The notes: generated by a model not told the origin, from the letters alone. Counted from the stretch's first letter, positions 45,137 to 53,999 are shown. The stretch is DNA of 64,000 bases from GCA-2687025 sp964473525 (GCA_964473525.1 CAYYPK010000015.1:62001-126000); one strand, 5' to 3'. Numbers and translations: made by a program.

Positions 45137-45215
45137 GTCACTCTGAGTATGGCGGGGAATCTCCTGGGCGAGTGATCACGCCGAGATCCTCCGTCGCTGC
45201 GCTCCTCGGGATGAC
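45137..45215. repeat. Palindromic dispersed repeat (HPEERSD-type) in a 340-base gene-free gap
   Basis: In the gap 45009-45348, the only gap above 300 bases here, the arms GTCACTCTGAG (45137-45147) and CTCGGGATGAC (45205-45215) form an imperfect inverted repeat, with inner arms GAATCTCC and GAGATCCTCC continuing it. Read on the minus strand it would encode HPEERSDGGSRR, a phrase familiar from spurious ORFs in many genomes and caused by a widespread palindromic repeat. It is non-coding and probably folds into a cruciform or long RNA hairpin. The rest of the gap shows no gene; 45220-45340 leads to the SDR ribosome site. Confidence 0.7.
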
Positions 45216-45348
45216 GGTGAATGGACGACGCGGCGCTCCATTGCCATAGCGTGCAGAGGCCGCCCCGATGGACGTTGCGCGCGGGCCAGGGACGCTCCAC
45301 CATGCTCACGGGGCGCCTTCCTCGGCTCCACACACACGGAGGCAACGC

Positions 45349-46071
45349 ATGAAGCTGGACGGCAAGGTCGCGCTCGTGACGGGAGCGGGCAGGGGGATCG
45401 GCCGCGCGTGCGCCGCTGCGCTGGCCGAGCAAGGGGCGGACGTCGTCGTCGCCGCCCGGTCGGCGGACCAGCTCGACGCCGCGCGAGGGGACGTCGAGAC
45501 GCTCGGCCGTCGGTGCCTGGCCGTGCCGACCGACCTGACGGAGGAGGCGCAAGTAGCGCGCCTGGCGGAGCAGGCCGTCGCTGGGTTCGGCGGCGTGGAT
45601 GTGCTCGTCAACAACGCTGGCGTGGCGATGCACGACCCTCTGCCGGACATACCGACGGCCACCTGGGATCTGACGATGTCGGTGAACGTCCGGGCGCCGT
45701 TCCTGCTTGCGCGCGCCCTCTGGCCACAGATGGTGGCGCGTGGCGGGGGATGCATCCTGAACGTAGCGTCCGTGTCCGGCAAGCGCGCTGGCGCCGGGAA
45801 CGCCACCTACTCAGCGTCCAAGTACGCGATCATCGGGTTCTCGGAGTCATTGTCCAAGGCGGGCAGGGACGTCAACATCCGGGCGTGCGCCGTCTGTCCC
45901 GGGCCGGTCGCCACGGTGATGCGCGCGGGCAACAACCCCAGCGAGGATCCGAACGACATCCTCACGCCGGAGGACATCGCGGAGGTGGTCGTCTTCGTCG
46001 CGACGCGACCACCTCGGGTTGTCATGCAAGAGACCGTGATAGAGCTGAACCCGTCCGGGCTAGGGAGCTAG
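45349..46071 (+). CDS. Short-chain dehydrogenase/reductase
   Basis: 240 residues. VTGAGRGIGRA binds NAD(P), NNAG is the structural motif, and VASVSG with YSASKYA gives the Ser-Tyr-Lys catalytic set. Pattern and length fit 3-oxoacyl-ACP reductase (FabG) and many sugar or alcohol dehydrogenases; no specific substrate can be named. The start ATG at 45349 has GGAGG 6 bases upstream, which overrides a longer upstream frame. Its 3' end overlaps the convergent HEAT gene by 12 bases. It is similar in size to the SDR at 39989 but clearly a different sequence. Confidence 0.88.
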   Translation: MKLDGKVALVTGAGRGIGRACAAALAEQGADVVVAARSADQLDAARGDVETLGRRCLAVPTDLTEEAQVARLAEQAVAGFGGVDVLVNNAGVAMHDPLPDIPTATWDLTMSVNVRAPFLLARALWPQMVARGGGCILNVASVSGKRAGAGNATYSASKYAIIGFSESLSKAGRDVNIRACAVCPGPVATVMRAGNNPSEDPNDILTPEDIAEVVVFVATRPPRVVMQETVIELNPSGLGS

Positions 46072-47724
46072 GCTGACGCTCGGTGCGAGCATGTCCAGCG
46101 CCTGACGCGCCGCGCGGCGCACGTTCGGGGCTGGGTCCGTTGCGGCCAGCTGCTCAAGGGTGAGCTGTGCCTGCGTGGCGCCGAGTTGGCCCAGTCCGCG
46201 CGCGGCGTTCGCCCGCACGCTTGACGGCGCTGTCGCGTCGCCGATTGCGGCTGTCAGCGGGGCGATGGCGTTGGGGTTGTTGCTTCCGCCCAGCGCGCTG
46301 GCGGCCAAGGTCGCCTCCACGACCGCTCCGTTGGCCACGGCGTCCGCGAGGGTCGTCACCGCCGCGTCGTCGCCTATCTCGCCAAGGGCGACCAAGGCGT
46401 CGTGCGCGCGACGTCGATGCTCGGTGATGCCGTCCTTGAGCCCCTGGATGGAGGACAGCGCCGCCGCCGCCGCCTGCGCCTTAGGGCTTATCACGGCCTC
46501 GACCGGAGCCGCCGTCAGAAGAGCTGTTCCCGTTACCTCCTCAGTCTGCACGACGGCTCCGCTGATCGCGGGGTCGTTCAACTGCCGCCGGCTGTTCTCG
46601 ATCCAGTCGTTGAACGTGTTGGCAGCGCGTCTGTAGACCACGAGCTCCTCGACGTCTTTGCGTTCCTCGTTGAGGATCTTGAGCTGTTTCCTGCGGTCCT
46701 TCGACTCGCGCTGTATCTCGGACACCGTCATCGTGGACGGATCGGGCGGGGGCGCGTCGTCCTGCGCGACGGCGACCAACGCTTCTATCTCCGCCTGCGC
46801 CTCGGCGTCCTCGAGCACCTGCAGATTCGCTTCCATCTGCGTGACCGTCGTCATCGACGTCGTGTACAGATCAACCATCGTGGGCACGGCGGGCGAACCC
46901 ATATCGGTGATGGCTGCCAACGCGTGACCTCGTGTCGTCGGGTTCTCGAGGTCGAGGGCGGCGAGCAAGTCGGGCATGGCCGGCTCGCCCAGGTTCGATA
47001 GCGCGCTCTGCGCCGCCGCGCCAACGGCGGCGTCGATGGAGTCCAGGACGCCTATGAGCGGCGCCGTGGCGCGCGGATCGCCCAACTCGCCCAGCGCCCG
47101 CGCGGAAAGTAGCTGCTTCGCCCTGTCGTGGCTACCGAGACCGAACACGAACGTGTCGACGGCGAAGCCACCCATCTGTAGCAGCGAGCGCGTTGCCACG
47201 CCCCGCAGCGGCGCGTCCCTCGCAACGTCGTGCGAGAGGAAGATGTCGGCCAGGGCGCCGACGGCGACCGGCTCACCCGTCTCGCCGAGGGCGTGCAACA
47301 CCTGCGCGCGTACGCCTACGTCGCCGTCGTCCACGTGGCCAAGCAGCGCCTGCGCCCCGCGTTCGGTGCCGATAATGCCCAGCGAGCGCGCTGACGCGCG
47401 ACGTACGATCGGCTGCGTGTCGCTTAATCCTGCCGACAGAGCCGCTATCCCGGCAGCGTCGCCGATGCGTCCCAGCGCAGTAGCGGCGTTCACCCGCAGG
47501 CCGACGTGGCGCCCAACGACGCCCTGCGTGAGAGCGTCCAGCGCGGTCTGGCGCTCGGCCGGGCTGGCGAAAGTGGCGGCGCCGAGTTCAAGCGCGGCCG
47601 CGCGGCGATCCGTGGCGCCGGCCGTGTCGTCGGTGACCGTCGCGACCAGATCCACGACCGGAGTCTGCGCATGGAGAAGAATGGGTATGAAGAGAGAGAC
47701 GCAGCCAAGCAAGAACGTCCGCAT
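46060..47724 (-). CDS. Exported HEAT-repeat protein with a central coiled-coil insert
   Basis: 554 residues. MRTFLLGCVSLFIPILLHAQ is a signal peptide. About 20-270 hold HEAT/PBS-lyase-type repeats (GLRVNAATALGRIGDAAGIAALS; VRRASARSLGIIGTERGAQALL). About 280-430 is a charged helical insert with heptads (SEIQRESKDRRKQLKILNEERKDVEEL), and repeats resume near 440-550 (DALVALGEIGDDAAV; VRANAARGLGQLGATQAQL). It is a likely periplasmic scaffold. Start ATG 47724 is preferred over 47754 because AGGAG is 6 bases upstream. No catalytic motif is seen. Confidence 0.82.
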   Translation of the reverse strand: MRTFLLGCVSLFIPILLHAQTPVVDLVATVTDDTAGATDRRAAALELGAATFASPAERQTALDALTQGVVGRHVGLRVNAATALGRIGDAAGIAALSAGLSDTQPIVRRASARSLGIIGTERGAQALLGHVDDGDVGVRAQVLHALGETGEPVAVGALADIFLSHDVARDAPLRGVATRSLLQMGGFAVDTFVFGLGSHDRAKQLLSARALGELGDPRATAPLIGVLDSIDAAVGAAAQSALSNLGEPAMPDLLAALDLENPTTRGHALAAITDMGSPAVPTMVDLYTTSMTTVTQMEANLQVLEDAEAQAEIEALVAVAQDDAPPPDPSTMTVSEIQRESKDRRKQLKILNEERKDVEELVVYRRAANTFNDWIENSRRQLNDPAISGAVVQTEEVTGTALLTAAPVEAVISPKAQAAAAALSSIQGLKDGITEHRRRAHDALVALGEIGDDAAVTTLADAVANGAVVEATLAASALGGSNNPNAIAPLTAAIGDATAPSSVRANAARGLGQLGATQAQLTLEQLAATDPAPNVRRAARQALDMLAPSVSLAP

Positions 47725-47834
47725 ACGGGCTCCTAGCGACGGCTTAGGGGGATACATGGCCACTCGTCGCAATCCACTGCTCACCTATCGGCAGAATGCG
47801 GCGCGTAGTTGATGGCCGCACTCCGCCGTCGGGT

Positions 47835-49247
47835 CTACCGTGCCGTCGGATGGTCGTAGGGCTCGTCGCCTACGCCTGTCTGTAGACGCGCGAGTTCGGC
47901 TTTGAGATCCGCCAGCACGTCCGCGTACTCCGGGTCGTCGTACACGCTGTTCAGCTCTAGCGGGTCGTTCCGCAGGTCGAACAGTTCCCACTCCGGCGGC
48001 TTCGGATCGTCCGCCGACCCGGGCGTGCCCATGCCGTCCGCGTAGTAGTAGATGAGCTTGTGCGTGAGCGTCCGCACGCCGTAGTGCGCGTAGACGTGGT
48101 GGTGCGCCAGGTGCATCCAGTAGCGGTAGTACATGGACGTCTGCCAGTCGTCCGGCGTGTCGCCCTGAGCCAACGCCCGGAAGCTTGACCCCTGCATCTT
48201 CTCGTCCGCTTCGACGCCCGCGTAGTCCAGGAACGTCTGCGCGAAGTCCACGTTGAGCGCCATGCCATCGCACACCGAGCCTGCCTCGATCTCGCGGGGA
48301 TAGCGCATGACGAACGGCATCCGCAGCGACTCCTCGTACATGAACCGCTTGTCGTACCAGCCGTGGTCGCCGAGGAAGAACCCCTGGTCCGACGTGTAGA
48401 CGACGATGGTGTCCTCGGTCAGGCCCTCCTCGTCCAGGTAGTCGAGCATGCGGCCTACGTTGTCATCTATCGAGGCGACGCATCGCAGGTAGTCCTTGAT
48501 GTACCGCTGGTACTTCCACCGCGTCTCGTCGTCGGGAGACAGCCCCTCGGGCACGGGCTGCTTGAGATCGCGGTCGGTCATGTCCCGGCTGACGCGCATC
48601 TTCGCCGCTTCCGCCGCCGACGCCCTGTTCGCGTAGTCGTCCCAGAGCGTCTCTGGCTCGGGAACGTCCTCGTCCTCGTACATGTCCGCGTGGGCGTCGT
48701 CTGGATCCCACGGGCGATGCGGAGCCTTGTGGTGGCACATCAGCATGAAGGGCCGGTCTTCGTCGCGCTGACGGAGCCAGTCCAACGACAGGTCGGTGAT
48801 GATGTCCGTGGCGTAGCCGTCGATGACGCCACGCTCGCCCATGTCGATCATCTCGGGGTCGTGGTAGAGGCCCTGACCGGGTAGGACGTTCCAGTAGTCG
48901 AAGCCCGTCGGGTCGGCGTGCCCGCCGTGGCCCAGATGCCACTTCCCCACCATCGCCGTCTGATACCCGACGCCTTGGAGCAGCTTCGGGAACGTCACCT
49001 GGCGCCCGTCGATCTTGCTCGCCAGCGTTGTGACGCCGTTCACGTGGTTGTACGTGCCCGTCAGAATCGCGGCGCGGCTAGGCGTGCATATGGAGTTCGT
49101 GCAGAAGCAGTTGTTGAAGCGCATCCCGCCGTCGGCGATACGGTCGAGATTCGGCGTCTCGTTGATCTTGCTTCCGTAGCAACTCATCGCGTGCGACGCG
49201 TGGTCGTCGGACATGATGAATAGGATGTTCGGGCGTTGGTTCGCCAT
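47835..49247 (-). CDS. Type I sulfatase, cytoplasmic (no signal peptide)
   Basis: 470 residues. RPNILFIMSDDH begins the catalytic domain and CTPSR at residue 54 is the formylglycine site; MVGKWHLGH supplies the Lys-His pair, and YTSDQGFFLGDHG the later metal ligands (Gln where many have His). It resembles the iduronate-2-sulfatase/arylsulfatase groups abundant in marine saprotrophs. Like the first sulfatase it starts at the domain, so it acts in the cytoplasm. It is last in a run GH62, amidohydrolase, sulfatase, 34 bases after the amidohydrolase. Its substrate is plausibly a sulfated sugar released by that pathway. Confidence 0.92.
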   Translation of the reverse strand: MANQRPNILFIMSDDHASHAMSCYGSKINETPNLDRIADGGMRFNNCFCTNSICTPSRAAILTGTYNHVNGVTTLASKIDGRQVTFPKLLQGVGYQTAMVGKWHLGHGGHADPTGFDYWNVLPGQGLYHDPEMIDMGERGVIDGYATDIITDLSLDWLRQRDEDRPFMLMCHHKAPHRPWDPDDAHADMYEDEDVPEPETLWDDYANRASAAEAAKMRVSRDMTDRDLKQPVPEGLSPDDETRWKYQRYIKDYLRCVASIDDNVGRMLDYLDEEGLTEDTIVVYTSDQGFFLGDHGWYDKRFMYEESLRMPFVMRYPREIEAGSVCDGMALNVDFAQTFLDYAGVEADEKMQGSSFRALAQGDTPDDWQTSMYYRYWMHLAHHHVYAHYGVRTLTHKLIYYYADGMGTPGSADDPKPPEWELFDLRNDPLELNSVYDDPEYADVLADLKAELARLQTGVGDEPYDHPTAR

Positions 49248-49281
49248 GTCGTGCTTCCTTCGCGCGTGTGCGCTGCAAATA

Positions 49282-50511
49282 CTACATGCGTCGAGGCGAG
49301 ATGCCAGCCGCTCTGGCCATCCCTTCGTTCGCTTTCCGCACGGTCGCTGGGATGGATTCCTCCGGTCGCCCGAAGCGTTCCCGCACCTGCTCGGGGTACC
49401 ACACGGCGCCGCCCCGCACCGTCAGGTGGGATGTCAGGCGCCGAGTTGCCGTCTCCGTGATGTCGTGCGTGTCCTCAAACACGAACTCGCCGTCCTCGAT
49501 GTCGAAGACCGCGATGTCCGCCACGCCCCCTTGCCGCAGGGCGCCCAGCTCGTCCGCGCGACCGATGGCGCCCGCGGGAGCGACCGTCACGGCCTCGACG
49601 ACATCGGTCAGGCTCATCCCCATGTGCAGGAACTTCGACGCCGTTGTCGGCATGTCGAAGACCGGCCCCTCAACGCTGAGGCTGTGCAGGTCGCTGCTGA
49701 TGACGTCGGGCAGAAAGCCGTTCTCGATGGCGCGCCGCCCCGTGGGGTAGTGGAAGCTCCCGCCTCCGTGCCCCACATCGAAAATGACGCCGCGTTCACG
49801 CGCCTCGCGGACTTCGGGCAACATCTCTCCGGCGTCCGAGAAGATAGTGTCGCCGCGTCCCTGGAAGCAGTGCGTCACGATGTCTCCGCCGCGCATCAGC
49901 GCCAGCACGTCCGGCAGCGGCACGCCCGCGCCGATGTGCGTCATCACCCGCGTCGACACGGCCTCCGCCGCCTCAATGGCGCGCCGCAACGGCTCGACGC
50001 CGTTGTCTCCGACCTGGCCTTGGCCTTGGCGCACCTTCACACCCGTTGTGACCTCGGGGTGTGCGCGAATCGTCTCAGCGGTCAGGGCCGGATGTGCGTA
50101 CCGGATGTCCTCCAATTCCCCGAGCGGGCCGTAGGTCAGCCCAATGCCGGAGATGTGCACGAAGGTGAGCACGCGCGTCACCGCTGGCTTCGCTATCCAC
50201 TCGTTGAAGCCGGCGAAGTTGGCCCAGCCGGGCGATCCGGCGTCCACGATCGTCGTGACGCCCGACGCCAGGCAGAGAGGGTCGGCCAGGATCCCCCACG
50301 TCGTCGCGCCCCAGTAGACGTGAGCGTGGATGTCGATCCACCCAGCGGTGACGAGCTTGCCGCGCACGTCGACCGTGGTCGCGCCGGCCGGCACGGCCAG
50401 GTCAGCGCCCAGCTCGGTGATTGCGCCGTCGTCGATCGCAACGTCCATGACGCCATCGAGCCCCGTCGCCGGGTCGACGACGCGCCCTCCTGTGAGAATC
50501 GTCGCTGCCAC
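49282..50511 (-). CDS. Amidohydrolase/deacetylase family metallohydrolase
   Basis: 409 residues. DIHAHVYWG is the H-x-H of the amidohydrolase fold, GVKVRQG likely provides the carboxylated bridging Lys, and THIGAG, THCFQG and SSDLHS give the other His and Asp ligands. The flanking beta sandwich begins TILTGGRVVDPATG and returns at DIAVFDIEDGEFVFED. The VDPATGLDGVMDVAI start and the spacing match the dihydroorotase-like N-acyl-deacetylase group (Atu3266-like), which act on N-acylated amino acids or sugars. It lies 10 bases after the GH62 gene and 34 before the sulfatase. No signal peptide. Confidence 0.9.
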   Translation of the reverse strand: MAATILTGGRVVDPATGLDGVMDVAIDDGAITELGADLAVPAGATTVDVRGKLVTAGWIDIHAHVYWGATTWGILADPLCLASGVTTIVDAGSPGWANFAGFNEWIAKPAVTRVLTFVHISGIGLTYGPLGELEDIRYAHPALTAETIRAHPEVTTGVKVRQGQGQVGDNGVEPLRRAIEAAEAVSTRVMTHIGAGVPLPDVLALMRGGDIVTHCFQGRGDTIFSDAGEMLPEVREARERGVIFDVGHGGGSFHYPTGRRAIENGFLPDVISSDLHSLSVEGPVFDMPTTASKFLHMGMSLTDVVEAVTVAPAGAIGRADELGALRQGGVADIAVFDIEDGEFVFEDTHDITETATRRLTSHLTVRGGAVWYPEQVRERFGRPEESIPATVRKANEGMARAAGISPRRM

Positions 50512-50521
50512 GCCGGCCTCC

Positions 50522-51490
50522 TTACCGGTTCGGTGTCAGCAGGCCCACGCGCCACGGGATGTCGCCGTACCGCTTGCCGGCGTATTCCGAGTGCGGCACG
50601 CCCTGGAACACCATGCGCATGTCTCGCGCCGAGACGGTAAGTGTCTCGTCCGAGGTCAGCCGGACGAACTCGCCGTGGCTGACATGGTCGGTCCACGCGT
50701 CTCCCTGGAACGTCACATTCGCCGCCCCAGCGAACGGCTCCTCCGGCGTCACTGCCACGCGCGTCCACTCGCCGTCGAGCGTGTCCGCGATGTAGGCCAT
50801 GAAGTACCGCTTGACGCCGTCGCGCCGGTCTTCCCCCTCGACCACGGTGATGTACGTGCCGTCCTCGTCAATGCGGTACGTGTGACTCGCCTCGAACAGT
50901 CGCCACTCGTCGCACGCGTCAGCAATGACGCACTCCGCGTCTCCGAACCCATCGGGGAACGCCTCGATGTCCGTCGACGCGCGCCACATGTGCCCGTCCA
51001 GCGAAGTGAAGAACAGGTGCGCCCGCTGGTCGTCGCAGATGACCCAGAAGTCGATCCAACGCTCAACGGTCGGCAACGCGTCGTCCGGGTAGAGCAGGCG
51101 TGGCGCGCTCCACGACGCGGCGTCGCCGATGTCGGCGGTCGTTGAGTAAGCGGGCTGAAGACCAAGTCGGCGGCCCTCCACATGAGTCTGATACAGCAGG
51201 TACCACAGCCCGTGGGGCCGGAAGTAGAAGGCCTGAGGAGCGCAGAAGTACCCGTCGACGCAGGTCAACAGCGTCCGCGTTGCTCCGCTCCAGTCCGTCA
51301 GCGACTCGGACGCAACATGCTCGATCTGGTGCGAGCGGACCTCGCTACGCACCGTGCAGAACATGTGCCACACGCCGTCGTGCTCGACGAGTGTGGGATC
51401 CTTGATGGAATACGGCGTGTCGCCCTCACGCGCGAGAGGGCTGACCAGCGGCGGAGTGGCTGTCCACGAGGGTGGCGCTAGCAGACGCAT
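50522..51490 (-). CDS. Alpha-L-arabinofuranosidase, glycoside hydrolase family 62-like
   Basis: 322 residues forming one five-bladed propeller. The GH62 pattern is followed closely: SIKDPTLV with D31 as the likely base, FYFRPHGLWYLLYQ, IDFWVICDD with D147 as pKa modulator, and TDHVSHGEFVR with E274 as the likely acid; the closing WRVGLLT also fits. GH62 releases arabinose side chains from arabinoxylan and is known mainly from fungi and actinomycetes. No signal peptide or carbohydrate-binding module is visible, so it would act on imported oligosaccharides, unless the start is misread. It opens the operon with an amidohydrolase and a sulfatase. Confidence 0.8.
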   Translation of the reverse strand: MRLLAPPSWTATPPLVSPLAREGDTPYSIKDPTLVEHDGVWHMFCTVRSEVRSHQIEHVASESLTDWSGATRTLLTCVDGYFCAPQAFYFRPHGLWYLLYQTHVEGRRLGLQPAYSTTADIGDAASWSAPRLLYPDDALPTVERWIDFWVICDDQRAHLFFTSLDGHMWRASTDIEAFPDGFGDAECVIADACDEWRLFEASHTYRIDEDGTYITVVEGEDRRDGVKRYFMAYIADTLDGEWTRVAVTPEEPFAGAANVTFQGDAWTDHVSHGEFVRLTSDETLTVSARDMRMVFQGVPHSEYAGKRYGDIPWRVGLLTPNR

Positions 51491-51575
51491 GGCGGCTCCG
51501 GGATGGCATGGGATACGGCCCTACCTTACCCCGGGTCGTCGGGCGGCTCAATCGTGGGGCTCAATCGCCGGGTGT

Positions 51576-52949
51576 CTAGACGCTGGCCGATGTCTCGAGG
51601 AAGTCGGTGTGGACCGACCCCAGGACGAACGCGGGGTCGTCCATGACGCGGCGATGGAACGGGATCGTCGTGTGCACGCCGCCGATGACGTACTCGTCCA
51701 GCGCGCGGCGCATGCGAGCGATGGCCTCGTCGCGTGTGTCGCCGTAGGCGCACAGCTTGCCGAGAAGCGAGTCGTAGAACGGCGGCACCACGTAGCCCGG
51801 GTACGCGTGCGTGTCGACCCGGATGCCCGGGCCGCCTGGCACGCGGTACTCCGTCACCTTGCCCGGAGACGGCGCGAACCCCTGCGAAGGGTCTTCGGCG
51901 TTGACCCGACACTCGATGGCGTGGCCGCGGATGCGGATGTCCTTCTGGGCGAACGGGAGCGTCTCGCCCGCAGCGACGCGCAGTTGCCACTTCACGAGGT
52001 CCAGCCCTGTCACCATCTCTGTGATGGTGTGTTCCACCTGGATGCGGGTGTTCATCTCGAGGAAGTAGTGCGAGCCGTCGTCCTCGACGAGGAACTCTAT
52101 GGTGCCGACGCTCTGGTAGCCGATTGCCCGCGCGGCCCGCGTGACATGCCTCGCCATCTCGTCGCGGCACTTGTCGTCCAGCAGCGATGGCGTCTCTTCA
52201 ACCAGCTTCTGATGCTTGCGCTGGATCGAACAGTCCCGCTCGCCCAAGTGTACGACGTTGCCGTGCTTGTCCGCCAGCACCTGGAACTCGATGTGGCGCG
52301 CGTGCTGAATCAACTTCTCAATGTACACGTCGGCTTTGCCGAAGGCCGCTTCGGCTTCGGCGCGGGTCGTGCGGAACAGGGCCACCAGGCTGACGTCGTT
52401 GTGCGCGGCGCGCATCCCTCGCCCGCCACCACCAGCGGCAGCCTTGATCATCACGGGATACCCGATGTCGCGCGCGATCGTCAGCGCCTCTTCTTCGGTC
52501 TCGATCACGTCCTGGACGGAGCGCTTCGAGCGACGGCGCCGGCGGCTCGAGCTAGGCACCAGCGGCACGCCAGACTTGATGACGGCTTTGCGCGCGTCCA
52601 CCTTGTCGCCCATGGTGCGGATGTTGTCAGCGGTCGGCCCGACGAACGTGATGCGGCAGTCCTCGCACGCCTCCGCGAACTGCGCGTTCTCCGCGAGAAA
52701 ACCCGCGCCCGGGTGGATCGCGTCCGCGTTTGTCACTTCGGCGGCGGAGATGACGGCGGGGATGTTGAGGTAGCTGCGCAGCGGCTGGTGCGGGCCGATG
52801 CAGACCTGCTCGTCGGCGAGTTGCACGTGGAGCGATTCGCTGTCGGCGTCGGAGTAGACGGCTACGGTGCGCACGCCCAGTTCCTGGCAGGCGCGTATGA
52901 TGCGTACGGCGATCTCACCGCGGTTCGCGATGAGCACCTTCTTGAACAC
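51576..52949 (-). CDS. accC: Acetyl-CoA carboxylase, biotin carboxylase subunit
   Basis: 457 residues. KVLIANRGEIAVRIIRAC opens the carbamoyl-phosphate-synthase-like domain. The ATP-grasp domain has AAAGGGGRGMR, the glycine loop, and EFQVLAD, FLEMNTRIQVEHTITE with the metal Glu and catalytic Arg. HPGAGFLAENA carries Ala where most have Tyr. Unusually there is a basic insertion at residues 136-143 (RRRRRSKR) in the loop before the ATP-grasp, where family members have a short GSDG-type turn. It carboxylates the biotin on AccB with bicarbonate and ATP. It is last in the aro-efp-acc operon, 3 bases after accB. Confidence 0.95.
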   Translation of the reverse strand: MFKKVLIANRGEIAVRIIRACQELGVRTVAVYSDADSESLHVQLADEQVCIGPHQPLRSYLNIPAVISAAEVTNADAIHPGAGFLAENAQFAEACEDCRITFVGPTADNIRTMGDKVDARKAVIKSGVPLVPSSSRRRRRSKRSVQDVIETEEEALTIARDIGYPVMIKAAAGGGGRGMRAAHNDVSLVALFRTTRAEAEAAFGKADVYIEKLIQHARHIEFQVLADKHGNVVHLGERDCSIQRKHQKLVEETPSLLDDKCRDEMARHVTRAARAIGYQSVGTIEFLVEDDGSHYFLEMNTRIQVEHTITEMVTGLDLVKWQLRVAAGETLPFAQKDIRIRGHAIECRVNAEDPSQGFAPSPGKVTEYRVPGGPGIRVDTHAYPGYVVPPFYDSLLGKLCAYGDTRDEAIARMRRALDEYVIGGVHTTIPFHRRVMDDPAFVLGSVHTDFLETSASV

Positions 52950-52952
52950 CCG

Positions 52953-53396
52953 TCAGCTCCTACGGACGCGGAAGAGGGGTTCGCCGTATTCGACCGCAGC
53001 GGCGTTGTCGACGAGGATCTCGAGGATCTCGCAGGAGAACTCCGCCTCGATGTGGTTCATGAGCTTCATGGCTTCGACGATGCAGAGCACGTCGCCGTCG
53101 GCGACAGACGCGCCAACATCGACGAACGAGTCGTCCCCAGGACGCGGCGAGCGATAGAACGTCCCCACCATCGGCGCCCGAATCAGCTCGCTGTCCGCGT
53201 CGCCGCCTTCGCCCGCGACGGGAGGCGCCTGCTCCTGAACCTGTGGCGCCACTGGCGCCGCAACCGGCACGGCGTCGATGTCGACTCCCCGGCGCATGTG
53301 GACCGCCCGGCCGTGCTCGGTGTCCTCGACGGCGAGTTCGGCGAGGTCGTATTCGACCATGAATTCCGCGAGTTCGCGCAGGTCGTCGAGGTCCAC
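52953..53396 (-). CDS. accB: Acetyl-CoA carboxylase biotin carboxyl carrier protein
   Basis: 147 residues. The N-terminal helix DLRELAEFMVEYDLAELAVED is followed by an Ala/Pro/Gln linker (about 45-70) and the biotinyl domain. IRAPMVGTFYRSPRPGDDSFVDVG leads to VEAMKLMNHIEAE, in which the Lys is biotinylated. The Leu replaces the usual Met of AMKMMN. It carries CO2 from AccC to the carboxyltransferase. The start is a GTG at 53396 with AAGGAGG 8 bases upstream. It follows efp by 42 bases and is adjacent to accC. Confidence 0.95.
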   Translation of the reverse strand: MDLDDLRELAEFMVEYDLAELAVEDTEHGRAVHMRRGVDIDAVPVAAPVAPQVQEQAPPVAGEGGDADSELIRAPMVGTFYRSPRPGDDSFVDVGASVADGDVLCIVEAMKLMNHIEAEFSCEILEILVDNAAAVEYGEPLFRVRRS

Positions 53397-53438
53397 GAGG
53401 TCCGCCTCCTTGTGGCGCGGGATGTGCCGTAGGAACTG

Positions 53439-53999
53439 CTACGCTCTGCCGAGGTACTCGCCGCTGCGCGTGTCCACCTTCACCACGGTCCCGTTCTTGA
53501 CGAAGAACGGCACGCGAATGACCAGGCCGGTCTCCAGCGTGGCGGGTTTGCCGCCGCCGCTCGCCGTGTCGCCCTTGTCCGTCGGGCCTGTCTCGGTGAT
53601 CGCCAGCTCGACGGACGCGGGGAGCTCGATCGTAAGGGCGTTGGCGTCCTCGTCGAACTGGACCGCGACGTCCATATTCTCCTTGAGGTACGACTTCTTG
53701 TCGCCCAACTGCGCGTCAGTAAGCGGGATCTGGTCGTATGTCTGGGCATCCATGAAGTAGTGCAGATCCTGGTCGGGGTACAGGTACTGCATTGTGCGGG
53801 TCTCGACGCGCACCGTCTCGACGCTGTGGCCGGCGCGGAACGTGTTCTCCTGGACCGAGCCGTCCGAGATCCTACGGAGCTTCGTGCGGACGAACGCGCC
53901 GCCCTTGCCGGGCTTCACGTGTTGGAAGTAGTCGATTGAGAAAAGCTCGCCATTCCAGCGAATCACGAGCCCGTTACGGAAATCCGCGGTCGTTGCCAT
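53439..53999 (-). CDS. efp: Translation elongation factor P
   Basis: 186 residues, with three beta-barrel domains as in eIF5A/EF-P. The tip loop reads KPGKGGAF, retaining the Lys which is often modified (lysinylated, or otherwise) to relieve ribosomes stalled at polyproline. The remaining signature is TGLVIRVPFFVKNGTVVKVDTRSGEYL, the EF-P C-terminal domain. No EpmA/EpmB is encoded nearby, so modification is not known. Its position between aroQ (18 bases) and accB is a widely conserved arrangement. Confidence 0.96.
   Translation of the reverse strand: MATTADFRNGLVIRWNGELFSIDYFQHVKPGKGGAFVRTKLRRISDGSVQENTFRAGHSVETVRVETRTMQYLYPDQDLHYFMDAQTYDQIPLTDAQLGDKKSYLKENMDVAVQFDEDANALTIELPASVELAITETGPTDKGDTASGGGKPATLETGLVIRVPFFVKNGTVVKVDTRSGEYLGRA

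Noticed and set aside
45070..45633. Open frame with the HPEERSDGGSRR phrase
   Set aside because: It is a translation of the palindromic repeat and then antisense to the SDR; not a gene.
51354..53432. A 692-codon open frame antisense to accC and accB
   Set aside because: It covers two certain genes in reverse and encodes His/Arg/Val-rich sequence typical of GC-rich shadows.
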